64,000 nt of DNA from Amorphochlora amoebiformis (GCA_054601695.1 BAAHQB010000125.1:62001-126000); one strand, 5' to 3'; shown: positions 1 through 23,814, numbered from the stretch's first letter. Numbers and translations: made by a program. Notes: a model not told the origin generated them from the sequence alone.

Positions 1-1750
<1,750 letters not shown>

Positions 1751-3290
1751 TAGTATGGCACAACCTTTTTCAAGTTCTAGCACGGTTATCTCCCGCGGAC
1801 TTTTTTTGGCTTTCTTGTTCGCCCCTCTCACTGTTTCCCCCCTTGACTTCCCCTCCATCTTGGAACGCTTATTCTTCTTCCCTCTTCTTTTTTCGAGGCT
1901 TTTTTTTTCGCGCCCGACCTCCTCGCTAGCCTTGATAACTAAGGCATATAATGGAGTAGTTTGAGAAAATGTATGAGCCCGTATTCATCCGATGATCCTT
2001 CAGAAGGCAATGTTAAACACAAACCACTCACAGCACCTATGTTTTACCATCTCCTCACGGCTGGAGTTTGAAAGGTTTTGTGTACCCGTGGGTAGCCGTT
2101 GATACATATCAATACGTGTATGGATTGTATTGATGCCTTGGTTTGGGCGCAAAGGAGGCAGGGAATCTCGTTTGGTCTTTTTCGTCCTCTTGCTTTTCTT
2201 CGTCCCCCTTCCCTTGGACTTGGGGTTGACATTTCGACTACCCGACTGCTTGAGGTTGTCAGACTGCCTAGATAAAACGGTATAGCTTTCCTTGGACTCG
2301 GGTCCCCGGTGCGCGGGTTCCATGGTTTGCCTTTCGGAATCCATGGAAATCATGGCGTGACATACTTGTGACATCACGTCATGATCACGACGCTCAAAAG
2401 AATCCGATTCTCACAACGAATCCCGGGATTTACTCTCGATGCTTGCGCGTGTTGGAAGGGAGGAAGTTCGGGGGGCTGGAAAATGGAATCTGTACAAATG
2501 ATAACGTTTTTAACATACAAGACAACACGAGTATATATCTGCACTTGAAGTTGGTTTTTAAGCGTAATGCTCAATATCTAGCTTCTGGCCAAAATAATAC
2601 TCCCCAATTCCTCACCCATGCGTTCTCAACCTCCGTCAACGGACCAATCAACCTTGCCTTATGATTCACCAGCCTCCTCCTTTCTTCCACCGTATCTTTG
2701 TCTTTCTACGGCTTCTACATTTTCACTTGAACCCTACTCCCTGATAACGCGTTACCGGAAAACATCATACTAATGTTTGATGTGTGACCAGCACATTCAT
2801 CTTTCTCACTTGGTCCTCTTTACGAGTCCCTTTATCTCTCTTTCTGTCTCTCTAAATTGAATATATTACCTTCGTTTCTTTTGGTTCTTTTCACTAGTAT
2901 ATCGTGTATTCACCATATGATTAGGCCTTCAAGTACCACCAACCGATCCTCCTCATCTAGAGAGGAAAGCCGAAGGGTACGCCCTAGCCTATCCAATGCT
3001 CCGTCTTGTAAGGCTCATAGGCTAACTTTTTGGCTACATTCTTATCGTAGATCCTCCGCTCGGAATCGCATAGTGGTGATTCTTTTCCCATGAGCGCACC
3101 AACGGGTACCTGTACGCCTATCTTATGCACATTGAGGTAATAAAGGATATATATCCTCTCATGTAAGGACAATCGCCGGGCATAAAGGCCGACAGGAAGC
3201 ATATCAACGAATCTACAACTCACCCTTCACCCACAGGTCATACCATAGCGATCACAATGTCGCGTAGAACGTGATATCATTCGTCCTCAG
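1751..3290. other. Non-repetitive stretch, no gene resolved
   Basis: Normal-complexity DNA. A pyrimidine-rich part lies at 1760-1960. A minus-strand frame at 2000-2377 encodes a Lys/Arg-rich stretch (KSKGRGTKKSK) that could be a fragment, without clear splice sites. Two plus-strand pieces with good splice borders, about 3092-3136 (RTNGYLYAYLMHIE) and 3174-3234, may be 5' exons of the gene starting at 3291, but their phases do not all fit, so I did not join them. Confidence 0.4.
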
Positions 3291-3611
3291 GCGCCAGGGT
3301 CATTCTGAAGCTAGAGCTAAAGTCGCTACCGCGTTGCCAAAACGAAGAAATTCTTTTTGAACACATACAAGAAGAGACGAAGATTATAAAAGGAGAGTTG
3401 AAATCGATGTTGAATCTCACCCAAAATATAGAGTCGAAAGCGATCATCGAGTTTCCGAGCTACATATCAGAACCCCTCGACGTATGGAAACGTACCCAGA
3501 AGGGAGACCGGAAAGGAGACATTCCGTATATCACGCTAACCGTCAGCTTCCCCTTGGAGAGCTTTTATAAAAACGGCCTGCAGGTACTTTCATTTAAATG
3601 AGTACATAACA

Positions 3612-3674
<63 letters not shown>

Positions 3675-3720
3675 CATAATATATATATATATATATATAG
3701 TTATGTATATATATGTATAC

Positions 3721-3800
<80 letters not shown>

Positions 3801-4591
3801 TATAGATATACATTAATGCATAAAATAGGAAATACATACCCATATATAGGACGACCATCTCTGTAAGCATCTTAGAGAGGTCTGCATATGCGTCCTCAAA
3901 ACTATCGATGTCAAGTGGGACCAAGTTCTGTCTGCGCCAGGGAGTGTCCCCTGCGTCTTCCGGTTCCCGGTCAAGTCGGCTCCAAGACTTTTTGATCTTA
4001 AAGAACGGATGATCAAAGAATTGAAAAGGTTTCTCGAAGAAAAGAAGATCATGGGCATGCCACATCTATCCATGGAGATCACCAGGCCACCAGATAAGAA
4101 CGGGAATTTGAGCGCAGACTACAGGCGAACGGCTACGGTTCGAATTCAACATACAGTTACCGTGGCGGGGTGCATTATCAGGAAGCTCCTCGATCGAAAC
4201 GACTGGAAAATGCAGACCTTCAGTATCCTCAACGTCCAGGCCTTTTTGTTGCACCAGCCCACACTTACTAACAAGAAGCATCAAACTCCCGCAGACTGCT
4301 TTCCGAAGATTAAAATGCTCATATTGACCCTTCGTATGATTTTCAAGCACCCGTGTTCAAACCTCGTGAATAACGTGTTGGACTATTGGGCATTTGATTT
4401 TTCGCTGTCCAAGATACCCCAAAGTCCACCCCAAGCAACCTCACACGAAACACTGGGAGCCAGTCAGAAGCTTGCCGTGGGGAATTCACCGCAAGCCTCT
4501 CAGAACCCTGTCTCCAAAAACTTCTCGCCTGATAAGAACGATGCCCTACACCCTCCCATACATGTAAAACAAAACAAATTACATTCATATG

Positions 4592-4638
<47 letters not shown>

Positions 4639-4909
4639 TATATTATATTATATATAGTATATTATATATATATACACAGGAGATACCAAAAAGTGCATCC
4701 CAAGGTAACTCTCAGGCCACCCAGCAGGCAACACGCCATGGCTCACTCCACGAGACACTTGGATCCAGTCAGACGCTTGCCGTGAAGAATTCACCGCAAG
4801 CCTCCCAGAATACCGTCTCTCAAAACTTCTCGTCTGATGACGACGATGACCTAGACTCCCCTGCAAATGTAAAACAAAAATATTACGTCTTTTTAATATA
4901 TACACACAC

Positions 4910-5005
<96 letters not shown>

Positions 5006-5114
5006 ATATATATTATATATAAGTATATATATATATATACAAACTATATATATATATAAATATATGTACTATATATATATATATATACATATATATATAC
5101 AATATACATATATA

Positions 5115-5148
<34 letters not shown>

Positions 5149-5214
5149 GTACAAATAGTAAATTTATACATATATATATATATGTATTTATGTATATTTA
5201 TAAATATATATATG

Positions 5215-5293
<79 letters not shown>

Positions 5294-5336
5294 TATAATA
5301 TATATTTGTATTGTATATATACTGACAATACATATA

Positions 5337-5374
<38 letters not shown>

Positions 5375-5426
5375 TATATAATATATAATATATATATATA
5401 TATATAAATATATATACGTATGTACA

Positions 5427-5469
<43 letters not shown>

Positions 5470-5498
5470 CTAACTAGGTATATTACATTATACATCTA

Positions 5499-5530
<32 letters not shown>

Positions 5531-5623
5531 CCATCTAGAACGAGGTGAAGGATCCCACGACCAAAGCGTACAATGAGAAAAAGTCGCACCATGAGAAAAA
5601 AGCGCATCATGCCAACGAGAAAT
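3291..5623 (+). CDS. Unknown gene, partial, with a duplicated Ser/Gln-rich exon
   Basis: Function not recognised. Three exons join without changing frame: 3291-3583, 3850-4563, 4680-4868, and probably a fourth from 5539 to about 5623 (all internal borders phase 0). The first exon follows a pyrimidine-rich acceptor (TTCGTCCTCAG), so the 5' end is missing. The protein starts with charged helix-like sequence ([19 protein letters not shown]). Exon 2 carries a mixed globular-looking region ([30 protein letters not shown]). The end of exon 2 and all of exon 3 are copies: both contain a [18 protein letters not shown] core, and both are followed by the same donor GTAAAACAAAA and a TA-filled intron. 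Exon 4 is Lys/His-rich ([12 protein letters not shown]). Introns are almost pure TA. The 3' end is unresolved. Confidence 0.55.
4912..5535. repeat. (TA)n field inside an intron
   Basis: TA tracts with occasional GTAT, AAATA and TGTG interruptions fill the space between exon 3 and the probable exon 4 of the gene that starts at 3291. No other signal was seen. Confidence 0.9.
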
Positions 5624-5704
5624 GTATGCTTAAAACGCTTTTCTCGTCTCACCGAACGCTCTATACATACATCAATGGAAAAAACAAAAAACGATTATCA
5701 ATAT

Positions 5705-7240
<1,536 letters not shown>

Positions 7241-7312
7241 TTCTCTAACTGTATGCTATAGATATGTTTGACATTGACTACATGATATACATCAGAATCA
7301 CATTGATGTTAC

Positions 7313-7483
7313 CAAATATTTCATATCCATCTGGATCGTAAAGTCCACCCATGTATACATCATGCAGATGGGGAGCGTATTCGGCCTAAGTTGACCCATG
7401 CAAGACCTAAGCCAAGGAAGAGAAATCCACTGGTATATCGATCTTACCGCGAGGCGGCTCGTCATCGGTCTATTTATAGACAA
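7313..7483 (-). CDS. Two-exon fragment, possible glyoxalase/VOC-like protein
   Basis: Read on the minus strand, exon 7448-7483 (after acceptor ATTAG, donor GTAAGA) and exon 7313-7385 (acceptor ACTTAG, donor GTAACA) join in phase 0 across a 63-nt intron. The joined peptide contains RPMTSRLA followed by HLHDVYMGGLYDPDGYEIFG. The DPDG-Y-x-I motif resembles the C-terminal part of vicinal-oxygen-chelate (glyoxalase-fold) domains. This is a guess from one short motif; the metal ligands cannot be checked because the rest of the gene is not visible in the TA fields on both sides. The splice borders are convincing, the function is not. Confidence 0.4.
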
Positions 7484-7558
7484 CTAATCGAAAACGCCCA
7501 AAGTCCGACCCACTCACAAAATGCCATTACCTTGTTCTGATTTGATATCTATACACAC

Positions 7559-8270
<712 letters not shown>

Positions 8271-8951
8271 TTTTCCACCAGTTACATGAATATACTTCTG
8301 GAAGTATGTATATGTTCTGTCTATATCCATACAACATATACATATGTTACCATATTTCTTGTATTGATTTGACGTTGATTGTCAGTCGAGGAAAAGGGGG
8401 AGAGGAACAGAAAGATATTTTTCCATGACGAGGAAATCAAACGAGTATCACATCCGAACAAAACCGTTTTAACCTCTCGAATAATCTCGAAAGCTCTCAA
8501 ATACTCTTATACCCTGTCGTAATCTCGAAAACTCTCTAAAACTCTCGGTATATGGGCGTGTTAGAGGGTCGAATTGAGGGTTGAGAATGTGATTTATAGT
8601 GAGGAGGCAGTTTGCACTGAATCATCCATTTTCTAAGATCAAGCAGCTGTCTGCGGGCGGTAAGACCGACTTGTGGAAGGCTTCCATCAAAGGTCCAGCT
8701 TTTTGATGTCTGATGATGCATATTGAACATGTTTTTTGTTAGATTATAAAGGTATTGGTGGTTCGGATAAAGTTTTCTATAAGATCGTCAATGGTACAAT
8801 GGATGAATACACAAAAGAGGTTATACTACTATCGTATACATATGAAATCGTTTATATATGGATATATATATATATATATAGATGTATATATAAGGACGAA
8901 TACAAAAAATGAGGTTACAAACACACATAAAAATATTTATACATACGTATA

Positions 8952-8993
<42 letters not shown>
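8271..8993. other. Low-copy stretch with a possible minus-strand exon
   Basis: From 8460 to 8550 there are short degenerate repeats of the type AATCTCGAAAGCTCTC. A minus-strand reading frame at 8536-8730 begins with ATG and carries a protein-like segment (SWTFDGSLPQVG, LLDLRKWMIQCKLP). It has no confirmed splice partner, so I leave it as a possible exon of unknown function. The end of the stretch runs into TA repeats. Confidence 0.3.
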
Positions 8994-8998
<5 letters not shown>

Positions 8999-9327
8999 GA
9001 ACGACCATATACATAGTACGAGCGTACGCAGCTCGAAGAGTAGATATCGATAGCGTATTAGACATAGTCATACCTGTACTAGGGATCGCTAGAGACCCCA
9101 GAGAATATTGGAGATTGGAGTAGCCGGTACTACCCGGCACTAACGGGGACTACCCGGTACTACCCGGAACACCCTGGAGGCATTCTAGAAGGTTCGATTA
9201 GGTTCCGGAAAGAGAAAGAGAAGTTCGAAGTAGTTCGAAATCCAAGCAGCCATAGCCTTGATAAGTCAAGTTAGCCAGTGACAATCGGACTAATCACTCA
9301 CACGTGTACTGCCTGCACCGCCGCTAT

Positions 9328-9331
<4 letters not shown>
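8994..9331. mobile_element. Solo-LTR-like element in a TA tract
   Basis: A 338-bp normal-complexity block sits inside a (TA)n tract. It begins TGTTGGAACGACC and ends CGCCGCTATAACA, so it has the TG...CA ends and TGTT/AACA terminal inverted bases typical of Ty1/copia-type LTRs. It contains a repeated CCGGTACTACCCGG-type motif. No internal retrotransposon genes flank it, so it would be a solo LTR. The flanking TA repeat hides any target-site duplication. Confidence 0.5.
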
Positions 9332-9407
<76 letters not shown>

Positions 9408-9598
9408 GGGCGAATACCAAAAAAGGTTTCACTAATATACATAAAACAATGTAGATATATACATAACTAATCTCATATACATAAAAAAATGTAGATATAT
9501 ACATACACATATATAATTATATATATATATATATATATATATCTGTGTATGTACGTATATATATAAATATATTCATGTATAATATATATGTATGTATT

Positions 9599-9636
<38 letters not shown>

Positions 9637-9686
9637 ATTAATATACATATATAAATTTATGCTTATATGTACATATTACATATAAA

Positions 9687-9725
<39 letters not shown>

Positions 9726-9726
9726 T

Positions 9727-9765
<39 letters not shown>

Positions 9766-9780
9766 GAACATATGATATAT
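9332..9780. repeat. (TA)n field upstream of the kinase exons
   Basis: A long TA tract at 9333-9404 is followed by AT-rich repeats up to the splice acceptor at 9799-9800. A near-duplicate ACATAAA(A)CAATGTAGATATATACATA occurs at about 9439 and 9479. The missing 5' kinase exons were looked for here and not found. Confidence 0.85.
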
Positions 9781-9800
9781 CCATTTTATGTTTCTTTTAG

Positions 9801-11414
9801 TTTTCTTGTCTGCTGTTTATGCGCGAAAGACTACACGAAAACGTAGTTAAATTCATTGGTGCGACCGCTCCACCCGTCCAAGGCTTTCTGTTCGAGTAGT
9901 AAGCTGATCACAACCCTACCCTAACTGCCCAAGCTTGGGCATAAGAACATACTCGAAAACGAGAGTAACACATTACACTTAAACGAGAACAAGCAAAACC
10001 AACCCCCAACGTTAACCAGAGCCCTCTTTGAAGGCTTGTCCCTGAAGTCTCAAGTTCCAATATGACTTGATGCACTTGATGCATCACAATAGATTCTGAA
10101 TGCCGACGAGATATTTTCTCCGAACAATTTTTTTCCTCACAACTCCTACCGCTTTCCCTCCATTGTCACCAGGAGCATATGTTGCTACCAAACTGAGGTG
10201 TTATATTCAGGTTTTGTGAGCTCGGAAGCCTGGATAATCTCCATAACAACCTGGACCTGGACCTACGCAACTGGCGGACATTCTACCGCATAGCTCTCCA
10301 CATGTTCAGAGGTCTACGCCATTTAAAGGAGAACAACATACTGCACAGGTGACACAGCCCTCGAGTCATGTACATCAACACTTGACCCATACCACCGATT
10401 TCATTTGTAATTTGCAATGTGCTCCTCAGAGACATCGCATGCCGAAACCTGGTAATGACTGCGGACTTTCGCGTGAAAATTACCGACTTTGGCCTCTCAG
10501 TCATCCCGCTGGATGGACCTCACCGTCATAGGGGAGATGAAAATCTTCCTCTGAACTGGATGTCTCCTGAAGCCCTGAGGCACAAAACTTCGACACACAA
10601 ATCGGACGTCTGGTCGGCCGGTGTGGCCCTCTGGGAGATCCTGACTAAGGGCAAAGTTCCATACTACAATTTGAACCGCGATCTCGATATCGTTATTAAG
10701 GAGGTCGGAGAAGGCAAGCTCACTCTCGAAGACCCCAAGGACGCCTCTTCTGACCAAATCCACTGGATGCGACAATGCCTACAATTTCACCCCGAGAAGA
10801 GGCCTTCGGCTTCGACCCTTGTGGATACCCTCGAAGAGTTTATTACTAAAAAGGTAACATTGTTATTCACACCATATTTTGAATCACTCGCTTCTCGAAT
10901 CTATGGCCTCCCCATTGGTTTTCTACTCTCGATTTCAACGAAATCGTAACTTGTTTGAATATAATCTTAGCTGACAGACAGTCTACTCGACTTGGCCCTC
11001 GACGGAGGCGATGACAAGGGCCTGACTCTTGCTCTCGACGTCAACCTCGACCTCAATACACTCCGCCCTCGGGGAAAGAATATTATTGGATATTACTTCG
11101 GCCCGCGTAGCACACTTCTCCACGTGGGTCTGGAGAAGGCTGAAATTCCCTTTATCAAACGTATACTGGAGGGCAAGGCGACCGTCAACCTGCAAGATGG
11201 TGAGGGAAATACCCCTCTCCACGTGGCGGTGGAGAAGAATGACATGGGAGTGGTTCGCCTCTTGCTGCAGGCACAAGCGGTAGAACCTGGAGGCCGCTTG
11301 GGCTTCGTTACATTTGTATAAGTATATGGATGATATAACATATACATATATATATATATATATATATTTGTATGTATTGTATATTCGTTTTTATGTATAC
11401 ATTGTAAGATTTTT

Positions 11415-11453
<39 letters not shown>

Positions 11454-11787
11454 CATATATATTTATATATATGTAAATTGATACAATATAAATATACACA
11501 TAATGGAAAACACATAATACACAACATAGGACGTGAATAGCAGTGGGTTGAACCGCAGAAGACCACTACATAACTGCGTATCGGGCCAAGTCGTAAACCT
11601 CCTGATAAGCAAAGGTGCCAATGTCGAGGCTAAAGACGCGAACGGATCCACTCCCCTGCACGTTGCGGTCGAGTCTGGCAACCATGATGTCGTCAGATGC
11701 CTTCTCAACGCCAAAGCAAAGTGCAGTTATGGGGACATGTATAGGATCGCCGAACTCGTTCCAAATTACCCATCTGGGTCTGTCTGA
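9801..11787 (+). CDS. Tyrosine kinase with C-terminal ankyrin repeats (5' partial)
   Basis: Five exons with matching phases: 9801-9895, 10211-10348, 10430-10853, 10971-11279, 11530-11787 (stop TGA). Exon 1 gives the end of helix C and strands 4-5 (LHENVVKFIGA, GFLFE). Exon 2 continues the hinge (CELGSLDNL) and helix E. The HRD motif is split over the next border and reads HRDIACRN, the tyrosine-kinase form of the catalytic loop. Then follow DFG in KITDFGLS, the P+1 loop LPLNWMSPEAL, DVWSAGVALWE and the RPSAS subdomain-XI arginine. Exons 4-5 encode at least two ankyrin repeats (GNTPLHVAVEKND, GSTPLHVAVESGN). It should phosphorylate Tyr and bind partners through the repeats. The Gly-rich loop and VAIK lysine exons are missing upstream. 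A strong GTAAGG motif lies three bases after the stop, so an alternative longer 3' end is possible. Confidence 0.8.
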
Positions 11788-11796
11788 AGTAAGGTT

Positions 11797-11799
<3 letters not shown>

Positions 11800-11855
<56 letters not shown>

Positions 11856-12095
11856 ATATACGGTAATATATATATATATATATATGTATATATTTATATT
11901 ATATATGTATATGTATGTATATATATTATATATATAACACATTATGCTCTATATTGTGCCGTGCATCTTGTCATGGGATATAATATAATTGAATATACGT
12001 ACGAATACAACCAACAAACTCCGACACATACACCTGTTCGCTTTATTAGTTCTCTCATCAAAATGGAACTTACACTGGATATATGTCTCAGGCCA
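11800..12095. repeat. (TA)n tract and short spacer
   Basis: TA repeat directly after the kinase stop codon (11800-11935), then about 150 bases of ordinary AT-rich sequence in which I see no gene. Confidence 0.8.
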
Positions 12096-12375
12096 GAAAA
12101 GATGACTTTCTAACATCCGTGCTAGTTAATTAGGTCCGAGTTATTTTTTACATAATAAATTAACTAGATTCAGTTCTAGAGTTGGGTCACAAGGCCACTA
12201 GGATGAAGTAAATAGGTTGCCGCAAAAAGAAATATTTAAAACGCTGCTACATGTGTCAGCTACCTCGAAAGTTTTACATCAATGATCGATATCGATAAAT
12301 TACATCGATAATTGTACTTGCATGTGAAGTTTAAAATTAAATATTTGTATAATATTATATGACCGTGATAAGATC
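12096..12375. other. Unassigned AT-rich unique DNA
   Basis: About 280 bases of normal complexity with no reading frame or splice chain. A segment with TTAATTAGGTCCGAG and AACTAGATT resembles inverted bits near 43590-43620 (AACTAGATT, TTAATTCGGAC), suggesting a dispersed low-copy repeat. Nothing more can be said. Confidence 0.35.
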
Positions 12376-12379
12376 ATGA

Positions 12380-14410
<2,031 letters not shown>

Positions 14411-14477
14411 AAACAGCTGAAAAGAACACACTACCCAGTAAACCAAGGCTTGTTCTTCCTCGCACTCAATCAACTCG

Positions 14478-14540
14478 GCCTTTCCCCCCCCCCCCATACA
14501 TATCTCTCCCCCTCCCGCATATCTATCTCTCCCCCCCCTC
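14478..14540. repeat. Homopolymer C tracts
   Basis: Two runs of C (about 13 at 14483-14495 and about 8 at 14531-14538) inside a pyrimidine-rich stretch. The complementary strand is G-rich and could form a quadruplex. A possible short plus exon after the acceptor CGCCGAG at 14552 was not convincing. Confidence 0.7.
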
Positions 14541-14895
14541 GTACGTGCGCCGAGGCCTTTCCCAGAGAGGTGCTACATGGCGGAAGGTCACGCTGAAGCT
14601 GAAGGTGTGTCTTACACCGTGACATACATTTTGCGTTCAGCGCCGTTATCATCGCAACGTAACGTACAGTTAGGAGTTACAGGACGTGACGTAACGATCT
14701 GTCACTACAACAAGAACAGAACTCGAAAATGAATAATTATTCGGCTATTCCGATATTTAATATTTAACCTTAGGTTTACGTTATATACCGTTACGTCACG
14801 CTTAATTACGAATAATAGGGTTATTTCCTGACAACCCCTGCTGACTACCGAATCTCTCCCGACGCACACGCGTACAAGACGTCTCTCTTCATCTA

Positions 14896-15170
14896 ACACC
14901 TACCCTAACCCTAACCCTAACCGTAACCCTAACCCCCCTAACCCTAATCTTAACCCTGCTTTTACAGACAAAAAGGTTAAAACACGGAATTTAAATCGAA
15001 TGGTTTCAATTCTTCTCATTTTCGGGTACATCTAAAACATATCTATCTAATTATTCTCTAGGCTCTAGCCTCCCTATATCCCTAACCCTGAGCTAACCCT
15101 AACCCTAACCTTCAAACTGACCCAAAGCTGGATAGTGGCTTTAACCCTAACCCTAATTGAACGCTAAGTG
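14896..15170. repeat. Telomere-like CCCTAA islands
   Basis: Several short blocks of CCCTAAC repeats (14902-14955, 15080-15112, 15142-15160) with degenerate units between them. The plus strand carries the C-rich form. This is interstitial, not a chromosome end, because ordinary sequence continues on both sides. Further single CCCTAA-like units continue to about 15370. No exon was identified with confidence in 14600-15740. Confidence 0.8.
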
Positions 15171-15764
15171 AGCCTAATCCTGAACCTTAAGGCTCCTTTG
15201 GGCCAACTTCGTGCATTGCTCTCAGGAAACTTGGCCTAAAAACTCGGTAAATCTAATCGAAAACGAATAACCAATACTCTTATCTCTCACTCGAAACGAA
15301 TCTAGCCGCATTTTAACCACATCTGTGGCCTCGGACACTGATCTAAGATACTGCCTAACCCAAACCCAACCCCAATCATGGAAAATGTTTCATTGATGAA
15401 AGCCCAGTAGAGCTGGAATCGCTTTTTTTATGTCGTTTCCTATTTGTCGGTGAACTTGGCCCCTTGTTTACAACTTGAAATTTGTTATGTGTTCCCTGTT
15501 TGTTGGTGAATTTGTCTGTTGGGATGTGGATTTACAACTGCTTTTGGCCTGTAAACTATCCATTATGATGATGCCAGCAAGTGTGTGATACGCATTACAA
15601 GGTAACTTATAATAGTAATCATCAGATATGTATGTTTGTATTCTGGATTACAATACATACATCACATACATCACATACAACAGAACATACAATATGTTTT
15701 ATGATATATGCTTATAAATACACACATGTACATATGCGTACATGTATATATGTATGTATAGATA

Positions 15765-15794
15765 AATATATATATATATATATATACACATATA

Positions 15795-15882
<88 letters not shown>

Positions 15883-15967
15883 GTATATATATATAGCTCT
15901 ATATACATATATAAATAAATATATATATATATACCTGTACGAGAGGATATATATTTTTGTATATATG

Positions 15968-15998
<31 letters not shown>
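15765..15998. repeat. (TA)n tract
   Basis: TA repeat of about 230 bases with small interruptions. Confidence 0.9.
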
Positions 15999-15999
<1 letters not shown>

Positions 16000-16129
16000 C
16001 AAGACAAAGATCGCTTAGAGTGCCGAAAGTCTCTAGCCGGTAACCATAACCCGAGCTATGAAAACATCACCCAACCCAAGGCTATCCTAACAGCAACCCT
16101 TACCTCAGCCGAATAAATTATTTACACTT

Positions 16130-16440
16130 GTAAGACGTACCCTCTAATACTACTAATAAACGAATCTTAATAGCCCTTAATCTTGAGCTGAAGTCCAAGC
16201 TAATGCTTAACCTTAAGCTCAAATTCTAATCTTAAGCTCCAAACTATTAAGCCGAAATCTCAGAGATTAAGCTTGTCCCTAATCTTAAGCTTACTCTTAA
16301 GTTTAGAGCATACTGCTTTACCTTAAGCCCTAAGCTTGAGCGTGCTCTTAAGCCCTAAGCTTGAGCGTGCTCTTAAGCCTTAAGACTCAGATTAGTCTTA
16401 GGGCTAAAACCCGGAGATTACGTTAAGGTTTAGTGTAAGG
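16130..16440. repeat. CTTAAGC-type degenerate repeat with a 29-bp tandem unit
   Basis: The stretch is full of AATCTTAAGCT and CTTAAGC units. Between about 16313 and 16385 a longer unit containing GAGCGTGCTCTTAAGCC is repeated two to three times. It looks like a derivative of the telomere-like (CCTAAG) repeats found at 23.8 kb. A possible plus-strand exon precedes it (about 15999-16040, donor GTAACCATAACCC). Confidence 0.6.
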
Positions 16441-16678
16441 TAAGGCTTGTCTAAGGTGAAATGCTGCGTATATCGTAGAGATTACTAACGGTCTGATTGA
16501 ATCTGTTAGGGGGTCTTGAGTGCTCGAATAGGGAGGCGTGTACGAATATTCGATGTAATATATCCAACCACAATTATATAAAAACTCAAATACGTACGAA
16601 TATAACATAGAAATATATGCAATTTGCGATATAAATACACACATTAACACATATGTAAATATAGAAATATAATCTATA

Positions 16679-16783
16679 TACCTACATACATATATATACA
16701 TATATGTTTATATATATTTGTGTATATGTATATATACATACATATACATACATATATATATATATACATACACACATACATGT

Positions 16784-16850
<67 letters not shown>

Positions 16851-16954
16851 TCTGTATTTATATATATACACATTATATATAGCTATATATATACATATAT
16901 ATACACACTCTTATGTATATATACACATATACACATATATAAATATATATGCAC

Positions 16955-17002
<48 letters not shown>

Positions 17003-17236
17003 TCTAATGTATATGTACACATATATATACATATGTATATATATATATATGTATATGTATGAATATATATATATATATGTATATATGAAATATAAAGAAT
17101 TAATTATAGATGTGCTCATTGATCTACATATAAATATTAGAAATGCGTGTAATGTATGTAAATATAAATATACGTACATATATATGTATACAAATATACG
17201 TATATATGCAAATCATATATTTCATAACCATATACA

Positions 17237-17281
<45 letters not shown>

Positions 17282-17295
17282 TAATACATTGTTTG

Positions 17296-17338
<43 letters not shown>

Positions 17339-17515
17339 CACATATATACTTAGCATGTTTGTATTCATATGTATACGAATATACTCTATATATATATATA
17401 CATATATATATATACATATTATATATATATATATATATATATATAAATATGGAACATATATATATATATGTAAATATTTACATATGTCTACATATTCATT
17501 TATACACACACTACT
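16679..17515. repeat. (TA)n field
   Basis: TA microsatellite with many CATA/GTAT interruptions. Long Ile/Tyr frames in both strands are artefacts of the repeat. Confidence 0.92.
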
Positions 17516-17529
17516 ATACCGTAACGAAC

Positions 17530-17866
17530 AAGGATGAAGGCTCCTTAGGATAGCGTATCCATACACTACACCACCAGTCGTAGAGATAGAAATACTTCGA
17601 GATCGCTGGAGATCAAGCAGAGATAGCGGAGATTCAAGTTTAGTCAATACATACTACCCGGCAGTACGGGTAGTATCCGTATTACCCGATAGTACCCAAG
17701 TTTTTCGGGCAGCTTCCTGAAAGATTCTCGAACTTTCTTGTTGGACACTTGTAAAAGTTCCTCAACATGGAACATACATTCCAATGGTATGAGGATATAT
17801 ATACATTCCAATGGTATAAAGACTCATATACATACCAACGTTATACTGTGTCGCTGTGATAGCAGA

Positions 17867-17870
<4 letters not shown>
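17530..17870. mobile_element. Possible diverged relative of the LTR at 9.0 kb
   Basis: This block between TA fields shares order and motifs with 8994-9331: ATCGCTGGAGA followed by GGAGATT, then TACTACCCGGCAGTACGGG, then a TTCTCGAAC region. Clear TG...CA ends could not be set, so the borders are approximate. It could instead be unrelated sequence of similar composition. Confidence 0.25.
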
Positions 17871-17917
<47 letters not shown>

Positions 17918-18291
17918 TATATATATACATATATATATAGAAAAATATGTATGTATACATATAGATATAAATAGATATGTGATATTCGTTTATGCATATA
18001 ATTGCGTTTAGGCAAGGATTCAGCAGTAGCTCGACGCGCTGGGATGACGTGCTCTCACTCTCCATTGTACGAGATTATATCAAATGCTAATTACATTCAT
18101 ATACACTTTCATATATATATATTACGTGGGTGTGTGTTGTGACGATGTATGTATATGTACGCATACGTGTATATATGTATATATACATATTTATATAGAT
18201 TATATATATATATATACATATATGCATGTATGTATACATATATATATATATATATATATGTATCCAATACACAAATATATATATATATATA
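17871..18291. repeat. (TA)n tracts with short unique spacer
   Basis: TA tracts at 17868-17912 and 18195-18290 enclose a spacer (17990-18110) where no gene was recognised. Confidence 0.85.
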
Positions 18292-18344
18292 ACTGTCTAA
18301 TAAGAATATACCTCTAACAGTTATAATGGTGGATACCCTCTATC

Positions 18345-18384
<40 letters not shown>

Positions 18385-18435
18385 ATACACAAATATATAT
18401 ATGTATATATAACTGTCTAATAATACCTCTAACAG

Positions 18436-18463
<28 letters not shown>
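18292..18463 (+). repeat. Tandem partial copy of an exon 5' border
   Basis: The sequence from about 18292 to 18346 (AACTGTCTAATAAG...CTCTATCCGA) recurs at about 18411-18463. The second copy runs on into a full exon (18436-18509). The first copy contains the same acceptor (CCTCTAACAG) and the first 26 bases of the exon, then ends abruptly in (TA)n. It is therefore a truncated acceptor-side copy upstream of the exon. Confidence 0.8.
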
Positions 18464-23764
<5,301 letters not shown>

Positions 23765-23814
23765 GTACCAGAACTTACCCTAAACCGAAACGCTAACCCG
23801 AAGCCGAAACGCTA

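Noticed and set aside
2857-3223. Overlapping frames of 78-79 residues on both strands
   Set aside because: No splice borders or composition that favour either; short plus-strand exon candidates inside are more plausible but unproven.
14896-15170. Chromosome end (true telomere)
   Set aside because: The arrays are short, degenerate, in both orientations and surrounded by genes on both sides; they are interstitial.
16882-17180. tRNA or other RNA genes
   Set aside because: Read for cloverleaf-like or conserved box A/B motifs here and elsewhere; none was found by eye. A dedicated search would be needed to exclude them.
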